A stretch of DNA of 45,997 bases from Burkholderiaceae bacterium (GCA_014879745.1 JACSRM010000227.1:1-45997), one strand, 5' to 3'. Shown: positions 1 through 10,050, counted from the first letter of the stretch. A program made the numbers and translations. Notes: generated from the sequence alone by a model not told the origin.

Positions 1-68
1 AGCTCAGCTGGGAGAGCGCTGCGTTCGCAATGCAGAGGTCGGGAGTTCGATCCTCCTCCTCTCCACCA
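1..68 (+). tRNA. tRNA-Ala, anticodon CGC, truncated at 5' end by window edge
   Basis: D-arm AGCTCAGCTGGGAGAGC; anticodon stem CTGCG/TGCAG with loop TTCGCAA (anticodon CGC); T-arm GGGAGTTCGATCCTCCT; 3' acceptor CCTCTCC-ACCA. Confidence 0.88.
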
Positions 69-127
69 CGATTCCTGGAGCCAGGCCCTCATGTCGATGA
101 CGGCCTGGCTTTTTCTTGCCCGGATCG
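66..127 (+). repeat. Direct repeat copy A (tRNA CCA end + terminator)
   Basis: CCACGATTCCTGGAGCCAGGCCCTCATGTCGATGACGGCCTGGCTTTTTCTTGCCCGGATCG; near-identical to 1276-1338. Confidence 0.85.
79..116 (+). terminator. Rho-independent terminator downstream of tRNA-Ala
   Basis: Perfect 9-bp stem AGCCAGGCC...GGCCTGGCT followed by TTTTC. Confidence 0.75.
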
Positions 128-603
128 CCAGTGCTGGCGCGGGTTCGCGGCTTGATGCGGTGCCTTGCCGCTGGCCAAAGGGGTGCCATTCCCCGCCCGC
201 CCAGCCTCTCCATTCGACCTGTGGCTGGCCGATGCACGGCGGGTCGACAAACCAGCGACTTGCGCGCGGTGGTTCGCGGTCAACGCCGGCGACCGGCGCA
301 GAGTCGAACCCGTCCATGCGACAGAACAACCGATCCTGATCGTCCCAGGGCCAGGGCAACTCGTTGTTCTGAACGCCCTATGGATCGCACCGATACGGTT
401 CGGTATCAGTGCGGCTATCGGACGACGAAGCGTGGGCTCGAGATCGACGCTGTGCGATATGAAAGCTTTCTTTGATGTGCCGATGCAAGTTCAAGCGGGC
501 TTGAACTGGAGCGAGCGACCCAGCCCCCCTCACCCAGTGCAGCCTGGCGGCTTGTATTGATATTATATACACTTTCTCCATACCATTCCTCCCGGAGCCG
601 GTC

Positions 604-897
604 ATGTCCAAAGAAGCCGTGTTCACCATGAAGCTGGAGCCCGAGCTGCGCGACGCCTTCATGGCCGAGGCCGAGGCCAGCCACCGCCCGGCGTCGCAGG
701 TCGTGCGGGAGCTGATGCGCGAGTTCGTCGAGCGTCAACGGCAGGCACGCGAGTACGACGCGTTCCTGCGCGCCAAGGTCGATGCGGCGCGCACGCAGAT
801 CGCCTCCGGCCAGGTTGCCAGCAGCGCGGACGTCGAAGCGCGCTTCGCCGCCCGTCGAGCCGCGCTACGGGCGAAGGCCGGCGGCGCTGACGCATGA
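604..897 (+). CDS. ParD/CopG-like type II antitoxin
   Basis: Short RHH-like N-terminus MSKEAVFTMKLEPELRDAFMAEAEASHRPASQVVRELMREFVE; overlaps downstream toxin by ATGA. Confidence 0.75.
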   Translation: MSKEAVFTMKLEPELRDAFMAEAEASHRPASQVVRELMREFVERQRQAREYDAFLRAKVDAARTQIASGQVASSADVEARFAARRAALRAKAGGADA

Positions 898-1178
898 GAG
901 TCCTGTGGACCCTGTCCGCCGAGCAGGACCGCGCCGACATTGTCGATTTCATCGCCCAGGACAACCCGCGCGCTGCCATCCGGATGGATGAGCTCTTCGG
1001 GGCAGCGGTCGGCCGACTGGCCGAGCACCCCTTGATGGGGCGGCCTGGACAGATCCCGGGTACCCGCGAGTTGATCCCGCACGAGAGCTACCGGCTGGTC
1101 TACGAGGTGCAGACCGACACCGTGTGGATCTTGGCCCTGGTGCACACCGCTCGCCTGTGGCCGCCGGCCCGGCCGTGA
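894..1178 (+). CDS. RelE/ParE family type II toxin
   Basis: WTLSAEQDRADIVDFIAQDNPRAAIRMDELF...HPLMGRPGQIPGTRELIPHESYRLVYEV, typical ParE pattern. Confidence 0.85.
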   Translation: MRVLWTLSAEQDRADIVDFIAQDNPRAAIRMDELFGAAVGRLAEHPLMGRPGQIPGTRELIPHESYRLVYEVQTDTVWILALVHTARLWPPARP

Positions 1179-1275
1179 TAGGGGGCAGTCGGCGGCCCTC
1201 GACCCGCAGGCCCGCAGATGCCCGCGGCATTACTCGTAAGCTCAACGAGCGGCCTTTGCGGCAGGCAACCGCCCG

Positions 1276-1338
1276 CCACGACTCCTGGAGCCAGTCCTTC
1301 ATGTCGATGACGGCCTGGCTTTTTTCTTGCCCGGGTCG
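1276..1338 (+). repeat. Direct repeat copy B (duplicated tRNA-downstream terminator)
   Basis: CCACGACTCCTGGAGCCAGTCCTTCATGTCGATGACGGCCTGGCTTTTTTCTTGCCCGGGTCG. Confidence 0.85.
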
Positions 1339-1628
1339 AGCGAACCGGCCGCCCTGTGCGGTGCCATGACCGCGACGAGCGCGGCAGGCAAGGCCGTGAC
1401 CGAACCTCGTCCGCCTACGCGAAGCTCGGCCGCAGGATGCCGAGCCTGCCATGGCGGGGGAAGTCGCGTGACGCCGGCACGGGCGATTGGCGACGGCATC
1501 GAACCAGAGCGACAACAGCGAGTACTGATTCATCCTGCTCGTCCGCCGCGCGGACGGCCCGCGCTCGGACGCGGTGCGGCGCGCGAGCGGTTCTCGGTTT
1601 CGCAAGCACCTGGTAACAATTTGGCTTG

Positions 1629-1649
1629 AAATGTGCGTTTTGCACATTT
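1629..1649. promoter_or_regulatory. Perfect 8-bp inverted repeat upstream of the DUF6502 gene (possible operator)
   Basis: AAATGTGC-GTTTT-GCACATTT immediately upstream of candidate starts at 1653/1662. Confidence 0.5.
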
Positions 1650-1652
1650 ACA

Positions 1653-2594
1653 ATGTGCCGCATGCGATCGTCATCACCACCTGCCGCGAAGGCGCCCCCC
1701 GTCGGTGCCGCCACCGCCGACGCCGAGGCCCTGACGCATGCGGTCAACGCGCTGCTCGCGCCGATCGCGCAGCTCGCCGTCGCCAAGGGCATGCCGTGCT
1801 CGACGGTCGAGGCACTGCTGCGCAAGGCGTTCGTTCGCGCCGCGCGCGACGCGCATCCGAACCTCGCGCCGCAGCGCATGGTGAGCCGCATCGCGACCGC
1901 GACCGGCCTGAATCGCCGCGAGGTGACGCGCCTGACGCAGCACGACGCCATGCCCGCGCCGCGGCGCCCGCTGTCGGCTGAGGTCTTCGCGCGCTGGTCG
2001 AGCGATCCGCACTATCGCGATGCGAAAGGCCGCCCGCGCAAGCTCGCACGCCAGGGCCCGGCGCCGAGCTTCGAGGCGCTGGCGCAGTCGGTGACGCGCG
2101 ACGTGCACCCGCGCAGCCTGCTAGACGAACTGCTGCGTCTGGGGCTGGCCGCCGCCGACGCGGCGGACGACAGCGTCGCCCTGGTTCACGACGCCTTCGT
2201 GCCGCGCGGCGATGCCGCGCGCATGCTCGGCTTTCTGGGCGACAACGTCGGCGACCATCTGAGCGGCGCCGTCGCCAACGTGCTCGGCGACGGCCGTCGG
2301 CACTTCGAGCAGGCGGTGTTCGCCGACGAACTCTCGGCGCAGTCGCTCGAGGCGACGCGCGCGACGATCAGCGCGCAGTGGCACGCGCTCGCCGCCGCGC
2401 TCGTGCCGCAGCTCGAGGCCGCGATCGCAGCCGATCGCGCCGCGGGCCGCGCGCAGGACCAGCGCCTGCGCATCGGCCTCTTCAGCTACAGCCAACGCAT
2501 GCCCGACGACTCGGGCACGACGCCGGATGACGCGGCCATCCGGACGAACGAAGCTCTGCCGCCCATCCCCACAAACGAGAGAGACCGCTCATGA
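1653..2594 (+). CDS. DUF6502 family protein (ORF opens at 1626; start 1653 or 1662 likely)
   Basis: ALTHAVNALLAPIAQLAVAKGMPCSTVEALLRKAFVRAARD...RMVSRIATATGLNRREVTRL, DUF6502-like; ATGA overlap with next gene. Confidence 0.75.
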   Translation: MCRMRSSSPPAAKAPPVGAATADAEALTHAVNALLAPIAQLAVAKGMPCSTVEALLRKAFVRAARDAHPNLAPQRMVSRIATATGLNRREVTRLTQHDAMPAPRRPLSAEVFARWSSDPHYRDAKGRPRKLARQGPAPSFEALAQSVTRDVHPRSLLDELLRLGLAAADAADDSVALVHDAFVPRGDAARMLGFLGDNVGDHLSGAVANVLGDGRRHFEQAVFADELSAQSLEATRATISAQWHALAAALVPQLEAAIAADRAAGRAQDQRLRIGLFSYSQRMPDDSGTTPDDAAIRTNEALPPIPTNERDRS

Positions 2595-3895
2595 GCACAC
2601 GCACTCCAGTCACCGGCATCGCGCCGCCGCCTGCCCCGCGCCGCCTGCTGCGCGCCGTATGCACCTTGTCGGCGGCAGCGCTGCTGCTCGCCTGCGGCGG
2701 CGGCGGGGGCGACGTCGCCGGTGTCGGCACCGGCGGCACCGGATCGTTCAGCATCGGCACCGTCACCGGCTTCGGCTCGGTCTTCGTCAACGGCGTGCGC
2801 TACGAAGACGACGGCGCGCGGCTGATCGACGACGACGGCACGGTGACGATCCTCGGCAGCAGCGCCAACCCGCTGCGCGTGGGCATGGTGGTCGAGGTCA
2901 CCGGCAGCGACGACGGCGGCGTCCGCAGCGCGACGCAGATCGCCTACGGCGCCGAGCTCGAAGGGCCGGTGACCGCGGTCGACGCCGCCGCCGGCACCTT
3001 CCGCGTCTTCGGCGTCACGGTGCGCACAACGTCGACGACGGTCTACGAAGATATCGCCGGTGTCGCGTCGCTCGCCGCCGGCAACGTGGTCGAGGTCCAC
3101 GGCCTGCCCGACAGCGCCGGCCGGATCGTCGCGACCCACGTCGAGCGCGAGGCGACGAGCGAGGCCGCCTACGCGGCGGACGGTGGCACCTACCGGCTGC
3201 GCGGGCCGGTCGACGGGCTCCTCAGTTCGTCGTCGGGCAGCACCTTCACGCTGCGCGGCGTCGCGATCCGCACCGACGGCGCAACGCAACTCGACGGCAC
3301 GCCGACCGAAGGCGCCTCGGTCAGCGTGCGCCTGAACCCGACGCTGCAGTCCGACGGCCGCTATCTCGCCCAGCGCGTCAAGGTGCGCAGCGCGTCGTTC
3401 GACGATCTGCCCTCTTCCGCTGAGGCCGAGATCGAAGGCTACGTCAGCGATCTCGATGCGAGCGCCGGCAACTTGAGCGTTGCCGGCTATCCGGTGCGGC
3501 TCGCGGCGAACGTCGCCTACGAGGACGGCACCGCCGCCGACCTGAAGAACGGCGTGCGCATCGAGGCCAAGGGCAGCGTCACCAACGGCGTGCTGGTCGC
3601 GGCGCGGATCGAGTTCGAATCGCTCGACGACGATGACGACGGCGATGACGACGAGGTGCCGGGCGGGCTGCCCGAGTTCGAGTTCAAGGGCACGGCCGCG
3701 TGCATCGAATGCGGCGCCAGCAGCGGCAGCTTCGGCATCAAGGGCGTCACCGTGACCTACGACGCGCGCACCGAGTTCGACGACGGCCTGAGCGGCACGA
3801 CACTCGAAGGCCGCATCGTCGAGGTCGAGGCCGTGGCCGAGACGAGCACGGGGGGCACCGTCTACCGCGCGACGAAGATCGAGCTCGACGACTGA
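2591..3895 (+). CDS. DUF5666 domain-containing lipoprotein with several tandem beta-rich repeats
   Basis: Lipobox LLLAC followed by GGGGG; repeated G-V/I-T-GFGSVFVNG...VEVTG / GPVTAV..GTF.V.G / GYVSDLDAS.GNLSVAG units. Confidence 0.8.
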   Translation: MSTRTPVTGIAPPPAPRRLLRAVCTLSAAALLLACGGGGGDVAGVGTGGTGSFSIGTVTGFGSVFVNGVRYEDDGARLIDDDGTVTILGSSANPLRVGMVVEVTGSDDGGVRSATQIAYGAELEGPVTAVDAAAGTFRVFGVTVRTTSTTVYEDIAGVASLAAGNVVEVHGLPDSAGRIVATHVEREATSEAAYAADGGTYRLRGPVDGLLSSSSGSTFTLRGVAIRTDGATQLDGTPTEGASVSVRLNPTLQSDGRYLAQRVKVRSASFDDLPSSAEAEIEGYVSDLDASAGNLSVAGYPVRLAANVAYEDGTAADLKNGVRIEAKGSVTNGVLVAARIEFESLDDDDDGDDDEVPGGLPEFEFKGTAACIECGASSGSFGIKGVTVTYDARTEFDDGLSGTTLEGRIVEVEAVAETSTGGTVYRATKIELDD

Positions 3896-4080
3896 TCGGC
3901 GATGCCGCCGCCCACGCGCCGCTGCACATGGGCGGCGCAGTGGTTCGATTCAGCGGCGAGTGCCATCCCGACGCGCGAGAGCCAACCGGGCGTGGTTGGT
4001 TCTTCTTCGACCCATGGCTCGGCACTGGCGCGCTTTCGGTCGGGGTCGCGACGGGCGAAGCCGCAGCGGCCTCAGCGGCC

Positions 4081-4587
4081 TCAGCGCGTCGCCCCGAACG
4101 CCGGGTGGTAGGTGACGATCCCGTGCGGGGCCGAATCGTCGAGCGGGACGGCCAGGAAGTAGCCGGGCGGCGCCCCGGGGAGGACCAGATCAGCGGTCGC
4201 GCGAAAGCCGAAGCGCCGGTAGTAGTCGGGGTCGCCGAGCAGTACGCATCCACTCGCAGCGCGCGGCCGCAGAGCCGCAAGCGCAGCGTGCATCAACGAG
4301 GCGCCGATTCCGCGCCGCTGATGCGCGGGGAGCACCGAGATCGGGCCCAGGCCGTACCAGCCGGCCGCACCATCGCTGATCGACACCGGCGAGACGGCAA
4401 CATGGCCGACGACCGCATCGTCGAGCGCTGCGACGAGCGAAATCGTCAGCGCGCCCGCACGCCGCAGCGCATTGACGATGTGCTGCTCGGTATGGCTGGT
4501 GTGCGGCGCCTGCGCGAAAGCTGCGCGCGTGACGGCATCGATCGCCGCCGCATCGGCCGGCAGTTCGTCCCTGATCGCGAGCGACAT
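4081..4587 (-). CDS. GNAT family N-acetyltransferase
   Basis: GLGPISVLPAHQRRGIGASLMHAAL...LLGDPDYYRRFGF motif. Confidence 0.9.
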   Translation of the reverse strand: MSLAIRDELPADAAAIDAVTRAAFAQAPHTSHTEQHIVNALRRAGALTISLVAALDDAVVGHVAVSPVSISDGAAGWYGLGPISVLPAHQRRGIGASLMHAALAALRPRAASGCVLLGDPDYYRRFGFRATADLVLPGAPPGYFLAVPLDDSAPHGIVTYHPAFGATR

Positions 4588-4656
4588 CGGGCTCGCCGGC
4601 GTCAGACGATGAAGCCGTCGGCAGGCTGAGCGACTTCGGCCCGCGATCGCGGCGCG

Positions 4657-5307
4657 CTACGCATCCGCCGGGACGGCAGCGGCGACGCCTTGCACTTCGA
4701 TGACCCGCGGGTCGTCGGCGAACTCGGTGAGCAGCCTGCGCACGCGCTCCTGCCAGATCGTGCCGAAGAGTTGCTCCTCTTCCTCGCTCGCGACGCCCGT
4801 CAGGCAGCGCGGCATCAGGACCGGGACACGGGCGTCGCCCGGCACGTGCTCGAGATGCGCGCTGACGACGACCGACGCGCCGGTGTCGAGCCGCGTGAAG
4901 CGGATCTGCCCCGGCAGGTCGACGCCGAAGGCGAGCAGCCGGCGCCGATCGAAGCGGCCGGCGAGGCCCTTGAAGCCGGTATCGACCGTCGCGCCGGTGA
5001 GCAGCGTCACGACGTTGGCGATCACCCCGGTCACACCCTCGAGCGCGTCGTTGCGCAGTTCGACGCTGATGCCGCCGCGCACCGGCAGCGAGTCGGGATA
5101 GAGCGCACCGAAGGCAGCGCGCGTCATCAGGTAGGCCGACGCGACCGTCGGGCACGAATGGCCGGCGAGCCGGACCACATCGGCGTAGCCGTATTCGAGG
5201 ATGCCTCCCGGCGCGGCGCCGAGGAACGCGGCGAGCGGATCGCGCACGCGGATGCGCGGCGCGGCGTCGTAGAAGTCGGGCAGTTGCATGGTGATGATCT
5301 CCGGCAT
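4657..5307 (-). CDS. FmdE-like domain protein
   Basis: MPEIITMQLPDFYDAAPRI...YGYADVVRLAGHSCPTVASAYLMTRAAF (GHxCP motif). Confidence 0.65.
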   Translation of the reverse strand: MPEIITMQLPDFYDAAPRIRVRDPLAAFLGAAPGGILEYGYADVVRLAGHSCPTVASAYLMTRAAFGALYPDSLPVRGGISVELRNDALEGVTGVIANVVTLLTGATVDTGFKGLAGRFDRRRLLAFGVDLPGQIRFTRLDTGASVVVSAHLEHVPGDARVPVLMPRCLTGVASEEEEQLFGTIWQERVRRLLTEFADDPRVIEVQGVAAAVPADA

Positions 5308-5348
5308 GGGTTCGAGGATTCGCTGAATCGGCAGTTCGCGCCGGCCGT

Positions 5349-6797
5349 TCAACGCGGAACGAAATAGGTCGACTTCTCGCGCGCGGTCGTCACGACGCCG
5401 TCGTCGTCGGTCGAGACCTCGAGCACGATCGGGCTGGCGCGACCGCGGTAGGCCTCGGCCGCCTCGGGCGCGAGCGCGAGGCGCAAGACGAGCGTGCCGA
5501 TGCCCGTCGGCGGCACGTCGACCGCGGCCGGCGAGGTGATGCGCAACCCCGGCAGGCCGGACGCCTCGACGCGGTAGCGCCGCGCCTGCTCGGTGCCGTT
5601 GGCGATGTGCAGCGTATAGACGTTCTCGATCTGCCCGCCTTCGACGACGCGCGCGAGCGACCCCCGATCCTTGATGATGTCGACCGTGAAGCCCTTGCGC
5701 AGCGACAGGCTCGCGACGAAGGCGATGCTCGCCGCGATCAGCACCGCGCCGTAGATCAGCACCCGCGGGCGCAGCACGCGGCGCAGCATCTCGTTGCGCG
5801 TCAGGTGGCTGGCAACGCCGCGCTCGGTCGCGTAGCGGATCAGCCCCGGCGGGTAGTTCATGCGGCCCATCACGTCGTCGCAGACGTCGACGCAGGCGGC
5901 GCAGCCTATGCATTCGTTCTGCAGGCCGTTGCGGATATCGATGCCGGTCGGGCAGACCTGCACGCAAAGGCCGCAGTCGACGCAGTCGCCGAGGCCCAAT
6001 GCCTTCGGATCGGCCTTGCGCGAGCGCGAACCGCGCGCCTCGCCGCGCTGTGTGTCGTAGGCGATGACGAGCGAATCCTTGTCGATCAGCGCGCTCTGGA
6101 AGCGCGCATACGGGCACATGTACTTGCACACCTGCTCGCGCATGTAGCCGGCGTTGCCGTAGGTCGCGAAGGCGTAGAAGAGGATCCAGAACACTTCCCA
6201 CGGCGACAGCGCGAACGACGCGAGGCTCGCGCCGAGGGTGCGGATCGGCGTGAAATAGCCGACGAAGGTAAAGCCGGTGACGAGCCCGATCGAGATCCAC
6301 GCAAGCTGCTTGGCGCCCTTGCGGGCGAGCTTCTCGGCGCCCCACGGCGCAGCGTCGAGCCGGATGCGGGCGACGCGGTCGCCCTCGGTGTGGCGCTCGA
6401 CCCAGAGGAAGATCTCGGTATAGACCGTCTGCGGACACGAATAGCCGCACCACAGGCGGCCGGCGACGGCGGTGAAGAAGAACAGCGCGAGTGCCGAGAT
6501 GATGAGCAGCGCCGCAAGATAGATCAGATCCTGCGGCTGCAGCACGAGGCCGAAGACGAAGAAGCGGCGCTGCGAGATATCGAACAGCATTGCCTGCCGT
6601 CCGTTCCATTGCAGCCACGGCAGGCCGTAGAAGATGCCCTGCGTGAGCCACACCATCGTCCAGCGCCAGCGCGCGAACCAGCCGTGGACGGCGCGCGGAT
6701 AGACCTTCGCCTGCTTCTCGTACATCGAGACCACGAAGTCCGCGTCCGCCGCGGCGGCGACCGGGCGAATCGGGATCACTGGGCGAGGCTCGGACAT
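5349..6797 (-). CDS. ccoG: Cytochrome c oxidase accessory protein CcoG (FixG/RdxA family)
   Basis: CGYSCPQTVYTEIFLWVE; two 4Fe-4S motifs CVDCGLCVQVCPTGIDIR and CIGCAACVDVC; C-terminal Ig-like domain. Confidence 0.95.
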   Translation of the reverse strand: MSEPRPVIPIRPVAAAADADFVVSMYEKQAKVYPRAVHGWFARWRWTMVWLTQGIFYGLPWLQWNGRQAMLFDISQRRFFVFGLVLQPQDLIYLAALLIISALALFFFTAVAGRLWCGYSCPQTVYTEIFLWVERHTEGDRVARIRLDAAPWGAEKLARKGAKQLAWISIGLVTGFTFVGYFTPIRTLGASLASFALSPWEVFWILFYAFATYGNAGYMREQVCKYMCPYARFQSALIDKDSLVIAYDTQRGEARGSRSRKADPKALGLGDCVDCGLCVQVCPTGIDIRNGLQNECIGCAACVDVCDDVMGRMNYPPGLIRYATERGVASHLTRNEMLRRVLRPRVLIYGAVLIAASIAFVASLSLRKGFTVDIIKDRGSLARVVEGGQIENVYTLHIANGTEQARRYRVEASGLPGLRITSPAAVDVPPTGIGTLVLRLALAPEAAEAYRGRASPIVLEVSTDDDGVVTTAREKSTYFVPR

Positions 6798-6863
6798 GCC
6801 GGCTGCGCGATCAACGGCGCTGCGGCGCCGTGCGGCTGGCGGCGGCGCGTGCGCGAAGGCGCA

Positions 6864-7121
6864 TCACTTGACGACGAAGTCGATCACGATCGCGCCCGGG
6901 TCGCGCTGGCGGTATTCGATGCTCACGCGCTCGCCGTAGTGCGTCATGATCTGGTCGAGCAGCGGCAGCGGATCGTGGTCGTTGACGAAGCGCATCGTCT
7001 CGCCCGGGTTGAGCGCATCGAGCGCGCCGAAGATCGCCGCATGGCGAAAGCGCTTCGCGATGCCGCGCGCGTCGAAGGGGTAGATCGCGGTCGGCGAGAG
7101 GTGCAGGTGGGCTTGCGACAT
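6864..7121 (-). CDS. DUF2249 domain-containing protein
   Basis: FDARGIAKRFRHAAIFGALDALNPGETMRFVNDHDPLPLLDQI. Confidence 0.85.
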   Translation of the reverse strand: MSQAHLHLSPTAIYPFDARGIAKRFRHAAIFGALDALNPGETMRFVNDHDPLPLLDQIMTHYGERVSIEYRQRDPGAIVIDFVVK

Positions 7122-7143
7122 GACGGCCTTTCAGCGGGTTGTA

Positions 7144-7166
7144 AAGATGGATGCGGAATGCACCTA
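7144..7166. promoter_or_regulatory. NsrR-like operator upstream of DUF2249/ccoG set
   Basis: AAGATGGA-N7-TGCACCTA versus NsrR-type AAGATGCA-N7-TGCATCTT. Confidence 0.5.
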
Positions 7167-7262
7167 TTCTACGGAGTGCGCCGGCCTAAAGCAATATCCA
7201 CCATACATCTTCACAACGGGGCGTACCGGCCGATGGCCTCGCCCCGGCGCCGGCGTCGGGCC

Positions 7263-7865
7263 CTACGCTTGGCCGGGCGGCGCGTCGAAACGCAGTTCTC
7301 CGGCCGTCGCCACGCCGTTGCGTCGGCCCGGATACTCGAGCCACGCCATCGCGACGTTGAGCTCGTCGACGATGCGCGCCGCGTCGATGCGCGCTCCTTC
7401 GCGCGTCTCGATGCTCTCGGTCGTGTGCGCATCCGACACCAGCGTCAGGTCGTAGCCGCGGTCGAGCGCGGCGTAGGCCGTCGCGCGGATGCACCAGTTC
7501 GTCGCCGCACCCGCGAGCACGATGTGCGACGCCGCGCGGCGCGCGAGTTCGTCTTCGAGCGTCGTCTGCTCGAACGCCGAGTTGAAGCGCTTGTGAACGA
7601 CGGCTTCGTCCGCGCGCGGCGCGAGTTCCGACACCCATTGCCAGGCCGGCGTGTCCGGTGCGAGTTGCTCGTCGCCGTGCTGCACCCAGATCACCGGCAC
7701 GCCTTGCGTGCGCGCGCGCTCGACAGCGCGCGCGACATTGGCGACGATGCGCGGCGCGTCCCACGCATCGCGCACGACGCCGACCTGGACATCGACCACA
7801 ACCAATGCGGCATTGCCGCCTTCGCGTACGGTAGCCATCGTCATCGTCTCCCGAGAGCGCGGCAC
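7263..7865 (-). CDS. Isochorismatase family cysteine hydrolase
   Basis: ALVVVDVQVGVV...VIWVQHGDEQL...HIVLAGAATNWCIRATAYAALDRGYDLTLVSDAHTT. Confidence 0.92.
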   Translation of the reverse strand: MPRSRETMTMATVREGGNAALVVVDVQVGVVRDAWDAPRIVANVARAVERARTQGVPVIWVQHGDEQLAPDTPAWQWVSELAPRADEAVVHKRFNSAFEQTTLEDELARRAASHIVLAGAATNWCIRATAYAALDRGYDLTLVSDAHTTESIETREGARIDAARIVDELNVAMAWLEYPGRRNGVATAGELRFDAPPGQA

Positions 7866-7948
7866 CGGCCCGCGCGCGACCGACTGTAGCGCGTCATCCG
7901 CGACGCCGCGCCGGACGAATCAGCAGGGCTTGCAGTGCGCACCGCCGG

Positions 7949-9373
7949 TCAGACCGGATACCGCGGTTCGATATCTTCGACCACGGGACACGCAAAAACG
8001 ATCTCGAAGCTCGTGATACCGCCCGCGCAGGTCGCGGCGATCGTCGCGCCGTGCGCCTGGACGATCGACTTCGTGATCGCGAGGCCGAGGCCGACGCCTT
8101 CGCTCGCCTTGCTGCGCGACGGGTCGACGCGATGGAAACGCTCGAAAACGCGCTCGAGATGCTCGGCCGGAATCGCCTCGCCCGGATTCTCGACGCGCAG
8201 TACCGTCTCGCCCGAAGGCCGGATCGCGACGCGCACCCGCACCGTGCCGCCGCGCGGCGTGTGGCGGATCGCGTTCGACAGCAGGTTGCCGAGCGCGCGG
8301 CGGATCATCAGGCGGTCGCCGTCGATGCCGCCCTCGCCTTCGAGCGCGAGGCCGACGCCGCGCTCGTCGGCATAGGCGTCGTAGAACGCGAACAGCGCCT
8401 GCGCCTCGGCGCCGAGGTCGACCCGCTCGCGATGCGGCACCATCAGGCCGTGGTCGCTCTGGGCGAGGAACAGCATGTCGGTGATCATGCGCGCGAGGCG
8501 CTCGTACTCTTCGAGATTGGAATAGAGGACCTCGCGGTATTCGTCGGCGCTGCGCGCCTTCGATACGGCGACCTCGGTCTGCGTGCGCAGGTTGCTGATC
8601 GGCGTGCGCAGCTCGTGCGCCAGGTCCGACGAGAAGTCCGACAGCCGCCGAAACGATTCCTCGAGCCGCGCCAGCATGTCGTTCAGCGCGCTCGCCAGGT
8701 CGACGAGTTCGGCCGGCACTGCGGCGAGCGGCAGCCGTTCCCCGAGGCGGCTCGCCGAGATGTCCTGCGTGACGCGCGCCATCGCCCGCATCGGCGCCAG
8801 GCCGCGGCGCGCGGCGGCCCAGCCGAGCAGCGCGGTGATCGCGATGCCGCCGCCGATCGCGAGCATCAGGCTGCGCCGAAACGCCGACAGGAAGACGAGG
8901 TGGTGCTCGATATCGAGCGCGACGGCGACCGTTGCCGGCCCCTGCCCCGCGATGCCGGTCGCGGCCTGCGCGACGATGCCGCGAAAGCTCTTGCCGCCCG
9001 CGTGCCAGACGAGCGGCGCAGGCGGCGCCGACGCATCAGCCTGCGCGAAAAGTGCCGCTGGAATGTCGGCGTGACCCGACGCGAACAACTCGCGGCCGTC
9101 GGCCGCGATGACGCGCAACGCGAGATCGTGGTGGCCGACGAGCGCATCGGCCAGGCTCGCCGCCGCGGCGTCCAGATCGCCGGGCGCCTGCACACGCGCG
9201 AGGCGGTGACGGACGAGTTCGAGCTTGCCTTCGAGTTCGGTCAGGTCCTGCTGCTCGAAGTGCGCCTCGACGAGATGGCCGACGAGCACGCCGACGCCGA
9301 TCAGCACCGCCGCCGACGCCGCGGCGAAGAGCAGCGTGAGCTGCAGCGTGATCGACGCCCGGGCGCGGATCAA
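7949..9373 (-). CDS. Heavy-metal sensor histidine kinase (CusS/CopS-like), TTG start overlapping the regulator stop
   Basis: HAMP region, [21 protein letters not shown]-box, [12 protein letters not shown]-box, [14 protein letters not shown]-box. Confidence 0.9.
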   Translation of the reverse strand: MIRARASITLQLTLLFAAASAAVLIGVGVLVGHLVEAHFEQQDLTELEGKLELVRHRLARVQAPGDLDAAAASLADALVGHHDLALRVIAADGRELFASGHADIPAALFAQADASAPPAPLVWHAGGKSFRGIVAQAATGIAGQGPATVAVALDIEHHLVFLSAFRRSLMLAIGGGIAITALLGWAAARRGLAPMRAMARVTQDISASRLGERLPLAAVPAELVDLASALNDMLARLEESFRRLSDFSSDLAHELRTPISNLRTQTEVAVSKARSADEYREVLYSNLEEYERLARMITDMLFLAQSDHGLMVPHRERVDLGAEAQALFAFYDAYADERGVGLALEGEGGIDGDRLMIRRALGNLLSNAIRHTPRGGTVRVRVAIRPSGETVLRVENPGEAIPAEHLERVFERFHRVDPSRSKASEGVGLGLAITKSIVQAHGATIAATCAGGITSFEIVFACPVVEDIEPRYPV

Positions 9374-10050
9374 GCGCCGCCTTCCGCGTCGAGCACGTAG
9401 CCCATGCCGCGCACGGTGCGGATCAGCTTCGTCTGGAAGCCGTCGTCGATCTTCGCCCGCAGCCGGCGCACCGCGACCTCGATGACGTTGGTGTCGCTGT
9501 CGAAGTTCATGTCCCAGACCTGGGACGCGATCAGCGAGCGCGGCAGCACCTCGCCCTGGCGGCGCAGCAGCAGCTCGAGCAGCGCGAACTCCTTGGCGGT
9601 GAGGTCGATGCGGCGGCCGCCACGCGTGACGCGCCGGCGCAGCAGGTCGAGCTCCATGTCGGCGGCGCGCAAGTGCTCGGCCTCGATCCCCTTGCCGCGG
9701 CGCAGCAGCGTGCGAACGCGCGCCAGCAGCTCGGCGAACGCGAAGGGCTTCAGCAGGTAGTCGTCGGCGCCCGACTCGAGGCCCTTCACGCGGTCCTCGA
9801 CCTGGTCGCGCGCGGTGAGGAACAGCACCGGCATGCGCAGCCCCGCGGCGCGGATGTCGCGCAGCACCTGCCAGCCGTCGATGCCGGGCAGCATGACGTC
9901 GAGCACGACGAGATCGTAGTCCTGCGTCAGCGCCTGGTGGCGGCCGTCGAGCCCGTCGCGAACGAGGTCGGCGACAAAGCCGGCCTCGGCGAGCCCCTGC
10001 TTCAGGTAGTCGCCGGTCTTGGGTTCGTCTTCGACGATCAGGATCTTCAT
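9370..10050 (-). CDS. OmpR-family heavy-metal response regulator (CusR/CopR-like)
   Basis: [25 protein letters not shown]...[13 protein letters not shown]...winged-helix [11 protein letters not shown]. Confidence 0.93.
   Translation of the reverse strand: MKILIVEDEPKTGDYLKQGLAEAGFVADLVRDGLDGRHQALTQDYDLVVLDVMLPGIDGWQVLRDIRAAGLRMPVLFLTARDQVEDRVKGLESGADDYLLKPFAFAELLARVRTLLRRGKGIEAEHLRAADMELDLLRRRVTRGGRRIDLTAKEFALLELLLRRQGEVLPRSLIASQVWDMNFDSDTNVIEVAVRRLRAKIDDGFQTKLIRTVRGMGYVLDAEGGA

Noticed and set aside
551-580. AT-rich GTATTGATATTATATACAC upstream of the antitoxin as a ParD operator/promoter
   Set aside because: Striking AT-rich patch and possible promoter, but the palindrome is weak, so it is not called as a feature.
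5607-7889. 760-aa plus-strand ORF
   Set aside because: Antisense to ccoG, DUF2249 and isochorismatase genes; low-complexity composition, no domain signature.
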